A DNA stretch of 64,000 nt from Pseudomonadota bacterium (GTDB taxonomy: Bacteria; Pseudomonadota; Gammaproteobacteria; Competibacterales; Competibacteraceae). Each line of letters opens with the position of its first letter. Positions within the stretch are counted from its first letter, which is position 1. Below are positions 51,899 through 57,827 of this stretch, one piece after another. Under the pieces are notes generated by a model. The model did not search any database. It saw nothing but the letters and a program-made list of their open reading frames with translations, and was not told where the DNA came from. Location: NCBI GenBank assembly GCA_022709365.1, contig JAKLIY010000002.1:62001-126000 (forward strand). Reading direction: 5' to 3'. Position numbers and translations under genes: made by a program.

Positions 51899-51905
51899 AT
51901 AAACG

Positions 51906-52393
51906 ATGGAAAAGTTGTTTCAAGAGCAGGTTGAGCGAGTTGACCGTCTTATGAAGATCGTTGAGGCAAGCGACCCTTACAAGGTAATGAGTGGCTTGTT
52001 ATTTTATGACGTGCTGATTTTACATGCCAATCAATGTGGCATTTAAAGGACTGGATTCTTAACGATCCATACTTTGGCGCTGGGGACATAGCAGCACTAA
52101 GCCGCGAAATTCATTCAATGCGCTGCTTACTGGTATGTTCAGATATAGCTAATGGTACCAAGCACCTTTCATTGAATCGCCCGAAGATTGGAAGTAAGCT
52201 CTCGGATAGAATTGGGTTTCATCTGGATACTGCAAAAGGAGTGTTTCAAGAGTTTTATTATATATCCTGTGACAACCCAGCGGATGAATTTCATGAAATG
52301 GAAATCCGAACACTCCTCCGGTACTGTAGGGATTCTTGGGAGGACATTATTAGCCGTTATTATTTATCTCAAGCTGATGCATGGCTAGACTAA
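51906..52393 (+). pseudogene. Cassette-borne hypothetical protein, frameshifted
   Basis: An N-terminal frame from ATG 51906 (MEKLFQEQVERVDRLMKIVEASDPYKVMSGLLFYDVLILHANQCGI, stop TAA after 46 codons) and a second frame open from about 52034 (MWHLKDWILNDPYFGAGDIAALSREIHSMRCLLVCSDIANGTKHL...) overlap at the same place. Joined, they give one protein of about 160 residues; a one-base slip near 52025-52040 is enough. The family (SDIANGTKHL motif) occurs as uncharacterised proteins; I cannot name a function. The stop codon falls in a degenerate attC start, as in other cassettes. Confidence 0.6.
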
Positions 52394-52450
52394 CAAGCAA
52401 AATCAGGAAAGAATCCTTCTACTTCGTAGTATATTTTTCCTATGTTTGCT
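52388..52450 (+). other. Degenerate attC-like site
   Basis: GACTAAC at 52388-52394 overlaps the stop codon of the previous ORF. AGCAAAATCAGG and CCTATGTTTGCT form an imperfect inverted repeat (10 of 12). The R' box is lost (GTTTGCT). Position between two cassette genes supports an eroded attC. Confidence 0.4.
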
Positions 52451-52472
52451 GCATGGAGAAATAGATTAAGAT

Positions 52473-52874
52473 ATGAAAATTTTACAAGCTGTATTGTGGC
52501 TGATCCTGTGTGGTTGGTCATTCTCAGTCTTAGCTCGTGGCTATCCTAATTATGGTGGAACCAGTTTAGAACCATTTGAGCAATTACTTGTCACTATCGT
52601 AATTCTTATCGGTTCAGTATTCGCTTATGGATTCCTGTCATCATCTATCAGTGAATGGAAACAAAGGCAAGCCATGACCGCAGAACAAAAAGCTAGCGTT
52701 CAAAGAGACTCATTGGCTTGGGCGCTTATCGGTTATCTAATTGTGGCGTTTTTCTTAAGCGCACCGGTGTTTTTCGCTATCAAGTGGCTCGGTAGTCGGG
52801 ATTTGTTGATTCAGACTTGGTATTGGGTATGGACCGCAGCATTCGTTGGGCTGACCTTCATACGAAGAACTTAG
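52473..52874 (+). CDS. Cassette-borne three-helix membrane protein
   Basis: A 133-residue protein with a signal-like N-terminal helix (LQAVLWLILCGWSFSVLA), a helix near 38-56 (VTIVILIGSVFAYGFLSS) and a C-terminal pair (LIGYLIVAFFLSAPVFFAIKWL, TWYWVWTAAFVGLTFI). No family recognised. Codon use is AT-richer than in surrounding chromosomal genes, in keeping with a captured cassette. An attC follows it at 52928. Confidence 0.7.
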   Translation: MKILQAVLWLILCGWSFSVLARGYPNYGGTSLEPFEQLLVTIVILIGSVFAYGFLSSSISEWKQRQAMTAEQKASVQRDSLAWALIGYLIVAFFLSAPVFFAIKWLGSRDLLIQTWYWVWTAAFVGLTFIRRT

Positions 52875-52890
52875 CCGTGTGTAGGTTGGT

Positions 52891-52908
52891 TTGCCGTCTT
52901 TTTGGCAA
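52891..52908. repeat. Cassette-end hairpin repeat, copy 1
   Basis: TTGCCGTCTTTTTGGCAA, a 5-bp hairpin followed by ACAACATTCAATTAACC and then the attC. The same hairpin and following sequence recur at 54066-54083. Confidence 0.5.
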
Positions 52909-52927
52909 CACAACATTCAATTAACCT

Positions 52928-52986
52928 GTCTAACTGGCGCTTGACCTGACCCGCCTACGGCGGGCAGGTGAAGATGGTCGTTAGGC
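52928..52986 (+). other. Integron attC site
   Basis: GTCTAAC (52928-52934) and GTTAGGC (52980-52986), 59 bp apart end to end. Inner arms pair as CTTGACCTGA-CCCGCC / GGCGGG-CAGGTGAAG around a TAC loop, the imperfect palindrome of a true attC with an unpaired base on one strand. Confidence 0.85.
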
Positions 52987-53018
52987 AAGGATTTATAATT
53001 TGCAGATGGAAGATACTG

Positions 53019-53288
53019 ATGGATTTTGAGTGGGATGAGGCAAAAGCATCTACGAATCAGAAAAAACATGGTATCTCCTTTACTGAAGCCAGTGAAGTGT
53101 TTAATGATGAGTTCTCTTCTTGTGTTTCTGATCCAGATCATTCCTACGAAGAAGAGCGGTATTTGCTTTTTGGTGTTTCATCAAAAAGCAATTATCTCGT
53201 GGTATCTTTCACTGAAAGAGAGGATTCTATTCGCATTATTTCGGCAAGACGCATGACTAATCAGGAGCGTAAAGCCTATGAACGATGA
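53019..53288 (+). CDS. brnT: BrnT-family toxin
   Basis: An 89-residue protein from ATG 53019, 32 bp after the attC. It shows the BrnT pattern: FEWDEAKASTNQKKHGISFTEASEVFND, ERYLLFGVSSKSNYLVVSFTERED, IRIISARRMTNQERKAYE. BrnT is a RelE-fold ribonuclease toxin of type II systems. It overlaps the downstream gene by 11 bp. The toxin-first order is the normal one for this family. It appears intact, unlike both hicA genes in the island. Confidence 0.88.
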   Translation: MDFEWDEAKASTNQKKHGISFTEASEVFNDEFSSCVSDPDHSYEEERYLLFGVSSKSNYLVVSFTEREDSIRIISARRMTNQERKAYER

Positions 53289-53478
53289 AGATACATTACG
53301 ACCTGAATATCCCGCAGACCTTATCAAGTCCGGGGTGCGTGGAAAATATGTCAAACGCTATCGGGAAGGAACAAATATTGTTGTTATTTCCCCTGAGTTG
53401 CATAAGCTTTTCCCCGATTCAGATTCCGTCAATAAAGCACTACGCGAGTACGCAAAAGAGCATGAAATATCAGCCTAA
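53278..53478 (+). CDS. Putative antitoxin partner of BrnT
   Basis: A 66-residue protein (MNDEDTLRPEYPADLIKSGVRGKYVKRYREGTNIVVISPELHKLFPDSDSVNKALREYAKEHE). It overlaps brnT by 11 bp. It lacks the usual BrnA opening but resembles other small partners of BrnT with GVRGKYVKRY and a VISPE..FPDS..VN.ALR stretch. DNA binding of the C-terminal helical part is likely. Its stop codon lies inside the R'' box of the following attC, as in compact cassettes. Confidence 0.7.
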   Translation: MNDEDTLRPEYPADLIKSGVRGKYVKRYREGTNIVVISPELHKLFPDSDSVNKALREYAKEHEISA

Positions 53479-53569
53479 CTGGCTGCTGCACCGGAGACCG
53501 CGCCACAGCCGGTGTTGGCATTTGAACGCTCATCGCGTGGCACGGCCCCGGTGAGCAAGGGCGTTAGGC
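53473..53569 (+). other. Integron attC site
   Basis: GCCTAAC (53473-53479) and GTTAGGC (53563-53569), 97 bp. The 5' arm TGGCTGCTGCACCGGAGACCG is identical to that of the next attC at 54104, and GGTGAGCAAGGGC precedes the R' box. Confidence 0.9.
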
Positions 53570-53605
53570 AAGAAACTTTTACTTTGCAAACAGGAGCTAA
53601 GAAAT

Positions 53606-53818
53606 ATGAAAGCTGAATTCACTGCCATTGTGAAAAAAGACGGCGACTGGTGGCTAGGCTGGGTTGAAGAAATACCCGGCACTAATGCTCAAGAAAGAAC
53701 AAAAGAAGAATTGCTGGTTAGCTTAAAAGAAGCTGTCATTGACATTCTAGAATTGAGAATTGCAGAGTCTCGTAGACAAGCCGAAAGGGATTTTGAGGAA
53801 ATTCCATTAGTTATATGA
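53606..53818 (+). CDS. hicB: HicB-family antitoxin (cassette 4)
   Basis: A 70-residue protein (MKAEFTAIVKKDGDWWLGWVEEIPGTNAQERTKEELLVSLKEAVIDILELRI...) with the partial RNase H-like fold of HicB: a strand start, the WLGWVEEIPG turn and a helix with TKEELLVSLKEA. GGAG lies ten bases before ATG. The toxin gene follows with a four-base overlap (ATGA). It appears complete, with a short C-terminal tail lacking an HTH. Confidence 0.85.
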   Translation: MKAEFTAIVKKDGDWWLGWVEEIPGTNAQERTKEELLVSLKEAVIDILELRIAESRRQAERDFEEIPLVI

Positions 53819-53992
53819 AAAGAAGCAAGCTCATTCAACAAAGAATGGATGTGTTTTGCTGAGAGAAGGCAGCAGGCACTCGATTTGGAAAAACGCAAAT
53901 AACGGAGAAATGACAGCAGTGCCGCGTCATAGTGAAATTAAGGATTTTATGGCACAAAAATTTGTAAAGACCTCAAAATCGATCTGCCATAA
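53815..53992 (+). pseudogene. hicA: hicA toxin gene, frameshifted twice
   Basis: From ATG 53815 the frame (MKRSKLIQQRMDVFC) stops after 15 codons. A second frame then gives GCVLLREGSRHSIWKNANNGEMTAVPRHSEIKDFMAQK, the diagnostic HicA region with the catalytic His (GSRHSIW), and a third frame gives KICKDLKIDLP with TAA at 53990-53992. So there are two shifts: near 53835-53845 and in the A-run at 53955-53959. The toxin cannot be made in its usual form. Antitoxin hicB upstream is intact. Confidence 0.8.
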
Positions 53993-54065
53993 GAAGCCGA
54001 TAAATCGCTTCAACCACCCTTGTACTTTGCTGAGGCAAAACGGCGACTGAACTTTGTAGGTGGGG

Positions 54066-54083
54066 TTGCCGTCTTCTTGGCAA
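54066..54083. repeat. Cassette-end hairpin repeat, copy 2
   Basis: TTGCCGTCTTCTTGGCAA, then CCTAACATTTCAATCAAC and the attC. Equivalent to the copy at 52891-52908. Confidence 0.5.
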
Positions 54084-54103
54084 CCTAACATTTCAATCAA
54101 CTG

Positions 54104-54199
54104 GCCTAACTGGCTGCTGCACCGGAGACCGCGCCATTGACGGGCGTTGGTGATGTCAAGGACTGCAAGGCGCGGCCCCAGTGAGCAAATTCGTTAGGC
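54104..54199 (+). other. Integron attC site
   Basis: GCCTAAC (54104-54110) and GTTAGGC (54193-54199), 96 bp. It shares the TGGCTGCTGCACCGGAGACCG arm with the site at 53473 but differs in the centre, as expected for related attC sites of one array. Confidence 0.9.
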
Positions 54200-54285
54200 A
54201 ATAAGCCGATAAAGATAAACTATAAAATTGAAGAGTTATACTTATGTTCTCTCGATATTTAGGAAAGATTAGCGGCGCAAAACCC

Positions 54286-54310
54286 GCCTAACTGGCTGTT
54301 GCACCGAGAA
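54286..54310 (+). other. Truncated attC (5' half)
   Basis: GCCTAACTGGCTGTTGCACCG, the 5' half of the same attC type, with no GTTAGGC before the next gene at 54390. The stretch 54200-54285 before it has no gene. Confidence 0.6.
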
Positions 54311-54389
54311 CGATAGCAGGTGAATATTGAAACTGAGATATTCGAAAAGTCGTGATGAGACAACTCGACCCTATTTGGAATTATTTGTT

Positions 54390-54599
54390 ATGAGAAACTA
54401 CACAGCAATTGTTGAGCGTTGCCAAGACACTGGGCTTTATGTCGGTTTTATCCCTGGATTCCAAGGAGCGCACACGCAAGCGGAAACCTTGGATGAACTC
54501 AATCAAAACCTTCGAGAAGTAGTTGAAATGCTGCTTGAGGATGGTGATCCCATACTAGAGGCTGAATTCATCGGTACTCAAAGCGTTGTTGTAGCTTAA
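54390..54599 (+). CDS. hicB: HicB-family antitoxin (cassette 5)
   Basis: A 69-residue protein from ATG 54390 (MRNYTAIVERCQDTGLYVGFIPGFQGAHTQAETLDELNQNLREVVEMLLEDG). It is a short HicB with the YVGFIPGFQGAHTQAETLDEL signature. The next gene, a damaged hicA, starts two bases after its stop. Confidence 0.87.
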   Translation: MRNYTAIVERCQDTGLYVGFIPGFQGAHTQAETLDELNQNLREVVEMLLEDGDPILEAEFIGTQSVVVA

Positions 54600-54601
54600 A
54601 T

Positions 54602-54879
54602 ATGGGACATTCACCTATTCTTAAGCCTCGTGAACTTGTTGTATTGCTTGAAGCATTGGGATTTGCTGAAGTTCGACAGCGAGGCGCTCATAAGCAGTTT
54701 CGCTATCCTGATGGCAGGTGTACCACAGTGCCATTTCATGCGGGCGCGATGTGTCACCCATTTTGCTTCGACAAATTGCAAAAGATGTTGGCTTAACGGT
54801 TGACGAACTTCTTAATGCTAAAGCCTCACTGGGCGTTGCACCGAACGCCATTGCCTGTCGTGGACAATTCCATCAATAA
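54602..54879 (+). pseudogene. hicA: hicA toxin gene, frameshifted
   Basis: The first 48 codons give a good HicA (MGHSPILKPRELVVLLEALGFAEVRQRGAHKQFRYPDGRCTTVPFHAG, catalytic His in GAHKQF). At GCGGGCGCG (about 54739-54747) the frame must shift by one base to continue as RDVSPILLRQIAKDVGLTVDELL, the normal end; unshifted it runs to a stop at 54794-54796. A lost G in a G-run would explain it. After LNA the restored frame passes through GCCTCAC, a mutated attC box, without a stop, up to 54879, overlapping the HlyD gene end by 7 bp. Confidence 0.75.
54823..54850 (+). other. Degenerate attC start at island end
   Basis: GCCTCACTGGGCGTTGCACCG resembles GCCTAACTGGCTGTTGCACCG of the truncated site at 54286 with single changes. 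It marks the right end of the cassette island, directly before the HlyD gene. Confidence 0.45.
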
Positions 54880-55883
54880 GGCAAACTCCGCACCCGCCGA
54901 CCTTCCCGCAACCCGTTTGCCGGACGAATCACCAACACATCGGCTTCCGCCAAACCGGAGATAATCTCGATTTTCGCCTCACCGGCGACGCCCGTTTCAA
55001 CGGACTGGCGATGTAACCGCCCGTCACGCACCGTCCAAACCTGACCCTTCACTACCGCCGTCGCCGGCGCCAGCAAAGCATTCTCGCGCTGCTCGACGAT
55101 GATATTCACCTCGGCGGTCATGCCGATCCGCAGCGGAATCTCGTCGTCGGCGAAACGAATGCGCACCCGGTAACTGCGCGTGACCGGATTGCCTTTCGGG
55201 GTGATGTCCTCAATCATTCCCTCCAGTACCCGATCTGGCAAAGCGGGGGCGCGAATCAGCACCCGTTGTCCAGGATGGACCAGCAGAATGTCCTCCTCAT
55301 CCACCTCAGCCTCAATCCGCAACGGCGCACAACAGGAAAAGTAGAACACCGGCTGATTGGCCGGGATCAACTGGCCCACTTCGCCGTCGCGTTGCAAAAT
55401 TTGTCCGTCAGCCGGCGCGTTCAGCGTCATGTAAGAACGCAGGGTCCGCGCCCGCGCCAGAGCCGCTTCCGCCGCCTGCCACTCGGAGCGCGACCGATCC
55501 CGTTCCAGCACCGTCCCCAATCCCCGATCCAGCAGCGTCTGGGCGCGATCCAGTTGAGTCTTGGCGAAACGGGCGCGCGCTTCCAGTTCGTCCACCGATT
55601 TGCGCAAGTCCTCATCTTCCAGCCGAGCCAGGGTCTGACCTTCACGCACCGCTTGACCTTCATCGACATGAAGTTCCATCAACCGTCCAGCCGTGCGCGG
55701 CGCGATGGGTAGCATGACGGTTGGCTCCACCGCGCCGGTGGCGTAGATCGCCCGCACCGCCGGCCCGCGCGTCGGGTGAGCGGTTTCTACCGTGATCGGC
55801 CCGAACAGCCGCCATGCTAAAAAGCCGCCGACTCCCAGCAGGGCCAGCGCAAGCATCGTCCAAAAAAATCCATGTCGTTTCAT
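54873..55883 (-). CDS. HlyD-family periplasmic adaptor
   Basis: A 336-residue adaptor with one N-terminal helix (about 8-27), ARAIYATGAVEPTVMLPIAPRTAGRLMELHVDEGQAVREGQTLARL-type lipoyl segment, a coiled-coil hairpin (about 95-155), YMTLNAPADGQILQRDGEVGQLI, and a beta-barrel end. It is of the kind that pairs with FtsX-type ABC exporters. The fitting permease and ATPase genes lie at 48734-50661 on the same strand, separated by the cassette island, which suggests the three once formed an operon. A Cys pair (FSCCAPL) in the barrel is unusual. Confidence 0.87.
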   Translation of the reverse strand: MKRHGFFWTMLALALLGVGGFLAWRLFGPITVETAHPTRGPAVRAIYATGAVEPTVMLPIAPRTAGRLMELHVDEGQAVREGQTLARLEDEDLRKSVDELEARARFAKTQLDRAQTLLDRGLGTVLERDRSRSEWQAAEAALARARTLRSYMTLNAPADGQILQRDGEVGQLIPANQPVFYFSCCAPLRIEAEVDEEDILLVHPGQRVLIRAPALPDRVLEGMIEDITPKGNPVTRSYRVRIRFADDEIPLRIGMTAEVNIIVEQRENALLAPATAVVKGQVWTVRDGRLHRQSVETGVAGEAKIEIISGLAEADVLVIRPANGLREGRRVRSLPY

Positions 55884-55973
55884 GGAAACATGATAACCGG
55901 TCTATCGGCCCTCGCGCATGAACCGGGAAGTCGTGAAGATTTTGTCGTTATCGCTATCCCATTCAGCGAGCGG

Positions 55974-56633
55974 CTAAATTTTCCGCTCAAAGGGCGTCAG
56001 CGCCCGATGGGTCAAGCGATAAAGCTGAGCCGGGCGGTGCGCGCCAGTGCGGAACTGGCCGGGAATCGGCTCAATGATGTCCTGCTCCATGATCTTGTGC
56101 CGGAATGAGGCTTTATCGAGTCGAGTTCCCTGGGTTTGCTGATAGATGCCGTGCAGGTCATTCAGGGTAAAGATCTCGGGCAACAGGAATGCGGGCAATG
56201 AGGAGTAGGTCGCCTTGCTGCGCAACCGTTCAATCGCCTTGGCGACGATCTGGTCGTGATCGAAGGGCAACTTGGGTAAGTCCTCCACCGGCAGAGTTTC
56301 CGCAACCTGGCTGTGATCCAGCAGGGAAGCGGGAATCAGCGCGTAGTAGGCGACGCTGATCGACCAGCCCCGGGTATCGCGGTCTTTCCCGGAGAAGGTG
56401 TAAAGCTGCTCCAGATAGGGCGCGTCAAAGCCGAGCTTGGCGCGGATGACCCGCCGGGCCGCATCCTCGGTATCGACATCTTCCTGAACATGCACAAACC
56501 CGCCGGGCAGCGCTAACTCACCTTGTTCAGGCGGTTCCTTGCGCCGCGCCAGGATCAGACACAGGCGCTCATGCAGAATGGTGAACAATGTAGTATCGAC
56601 CATCGCCAGCGGTTGCGGAAAAGTGGTTTCCAC
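55974..56633 (-). CDS. NUDIX-type transcriptional regulator (NrtR-like)
   Basis: A 219-residue protein from GTG 56633 with AGGAG eight bases upstream; a TTG at 56684 would run through the operator. N-terminal NUDIX-fold domain (LALPGGFVHVQEDVDTEDAARRVIRAKLGFD) in which the catalytic REVxEE box is missing, as in NrtR repressors that sense ADP-ribose or related nucleotides without cleaving them. The C-terminal winged helix (LPEIFTLNDLHGIYQQTQGTRLDKASFRHKIMEQDIIEPI) follows the NrtR pattern. It is divergent from the VWA and PurA-like genes, with two GTTAT-type dyads between. Confidence 0.85.
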   Translation of the reverse strand: METTFPQPLAMVDTTLFTILHERLCLILARRKEPPEQGELALPGGFVHVQEDVDTEDAARRVIRAKLGFDAPYLEQLYTFSGKDRDTRGWSISVAYYALIPASLLDHSQVAETLPVEDLPKLPFDHDQIVAKAIERLRSKATYSSLPAFLLPEIFTLNDLHGIYQQTQGTRLDKASFRHKIMEQDIIEPIPGQFRTGAHRPAQLYRLTHRALTPFERKI

Positions 56634-56666
56634 GTCCCAGTCTCCTGAATACCGTTGTGCTTCAAT

Positions 56667-56682
56667 GTTATAAGAAAATAAC
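56667..56682. promoter_or_regulatory. Candidate operator 1 for the NUDIX regulator
   Basis: GTTATAAGAAAATAAC, an inverted repeat GTTAT-N6-ATAAC, 34 bp upstream of the regulator start. Confidence 0.55.
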
Positions 56683-56729
56683 AATGATTCTATAGAAAAG
56701 TGCCTGTGGAGTCGATTGGCATTTTAAAT

Positions 56730-56745
56730 GTTATTTGCAAAATAC
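56730..56745. promoter_or_regulatory. Candidate operator 2 for the NUDIX regulator
   Basis: GTTATTTGCAAAATAC, a near-palindrome of the same 16-bp length as operator 1, about 94 bp upstream of the VWA gene. The pair would cover both divergent promoters. Confidence 0.5.
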
Positions 56746-56839
56746 AAATAAATAGATTAAGCTTCTGGCCTATGGAGTCGGGCGACGCTCGATTCCTGAA
56801 CATCACCTGGAATTTGCGACTCACGAACAGGAGAACACC

Positions 56840-57754
56840 ATGGGAACTGCACGCTGGAATCATGACGACTGGAGCGACTACGCTGCTGCTACGTCGCGTA
56901 AAAATACCGATGCCGTCTTCACTTCACGGTCGATGGCACCGGAACTCAACCCGTTCGGCGTCGTTGCGCGGGAGTCGCGGGATTCCGACCTGAATCCCGA
57001 AGCGACCGCGGTCATCGTCGGGCTGGATGTCACCGGCTCGATGGGCATGATCGCTGACGCCCTGGCCCGTGAGGGGTTGGGGACGCTGGTCGAGGAAATC
57101 CTGGCCCGCCGGCCGGTGCCGGACCCCCACATCCTATGCATGGGGATCGGCGACGTCCTCTATGACCAAGCACCGCTGCAAGTGACTCAGTTTGAAGCGG
57201 ACATCCGCATCGCCCGGCAACTGGAACAACTCTGGCTGGAGAAGGGTGGGGGCGGCAACGCCTGCGAATCCTACAACCTGCCGTGGTACTTCGCCGCCTT
57301 GCACACGCGGATTGATTGCTTCGAGAAACGGGGCCGCAAAGGCTATCTATTCACCGTCGGCGATGAGGAGCCGCCGCCGGGTTTATCCGCCAAAGCCATC
57401 GCCCGGGTGATGGGCGACCGGGTGCAACGCAATTTCAGTTCCCCGGAATTGCTGACGATGGTCAGCCGCATGTACCACGTCTTCCATGTGATCGTCGAGG
57501 AAGGTTCGCACGCCCGCCACGATCCGCATGGAGTGCGGAGTTCGTGGAACGAGTTGTTGGGCCAGCGGGTGATCGGCCTGGCGGACCATACCAAACTGGC
57601 TGAGGTAATCGTGTCCGCTATCGAGATCAATGAGGGCCGGGACCGTGATGCCGTGGCCGGTAGTTGGTCGCGGGAAACCGCCAGTGTCGTGCAACGGGCG
57701 ATGCAGGCGCTGGAACCGACCGGCCGACCCGGCGCACGTGGAGTGCGATTTTAG
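56840..57754 (+). CDS. VWA-domain protein linked to the PurA-like gene
   Basis: A 304-residue soluble protein with ACAGGAG before ATG 56840. A von Willebrand A fold is indicated by VIVGLDVTGSMGMIADALAREGLGTLVEEIL (MIDAS DxTGS, about residues 62-67) and EKGGGGNACESYNLPWYFAALHT, with a third acidic position in FTVGDEEPP. The first 50 residues are polar. No signal peptide, so cytosolic. Its neighbours are a NUDIX regulator and a PurA-like enzyme; the VWA protein may recruit or control the enzyme. The function is unknown to me. Confidence 0.75.
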   Translation: MGTARWNHDDWSDYAAATSRKNTDAVFTSRSMAPELNPFGVVARESRDSDLNPEATAVIVGLDVTGSMGMIADALAREGLGTLVEEILARRPVPDPHILCMGIGDVLYDQAPLQVTQFEADIRIARQLEQLWLEKGGGGNACESYNLPWYFAALHTRIDCFEKRGRKGYLFTVGDEEPPPGLSAKAIARVMGDRVQRNFSSPELLTMVSRMYHVFHVIVEEGSHARHDPHGVRSSWNELLGQRVIGLADHTKLAEVIVSAIEINEGRDRDAVAGSWSRETASVVQRAMQALEPTGRPGARGVRF

Positions 57755-57758
57755 AGAT

Positions 57759-57798
57759 GTAGCGAGTAGGGAGATAGCGAGAATTCGCTACTCGCTAC
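57759..57798. repeat. Hairpin between VWA and PurA-like genes
   Basis: GTAGCGAGTAG (57759-57769) and CTACTCGCTAC (57788-57798) make a perfect 11-bp inverted repeat with an inner TAGCGA/TCGCTA alternative. No T-run follows, so it may be an intergenic repeat or mRNA-stabilising hairpin. The next gene starts 30 bp later. Confidence 0.6.
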
Positions 57799-57827
57799 TC
57801 ACTGGTTGTTAAACAGGAGAAATCCCG

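Larger units (their letters stand above)
51585..51905. other. Gene-free stretch with attC-like boxes
   Basis: 321 bp with no credible ORF. It holds an attC-like pair (51638-51686) and a lone GTTAGGC box (51892-51898). The rest is AT-rich with a near-repeat CAGAATTYTGT (51830-51857). It may be a cassette without a gene or a decayed one. Confidence 0.5.

Noticed and set aside
50979..54872. Prophage
   Set aside because: Only the BRO-N gene is phage-like. There are no structural, lysis, integrase or terminase genes; the rest is integron-type cassettes.
51906..54879. General low sequence quality as the reason for frameshifts
   Set aside because: Only about three genes, all in the cassette island, are shifted, whereas dozens of long genes elsewhere are intact. 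Local error is still possible, so it is listed as a test in the findings.
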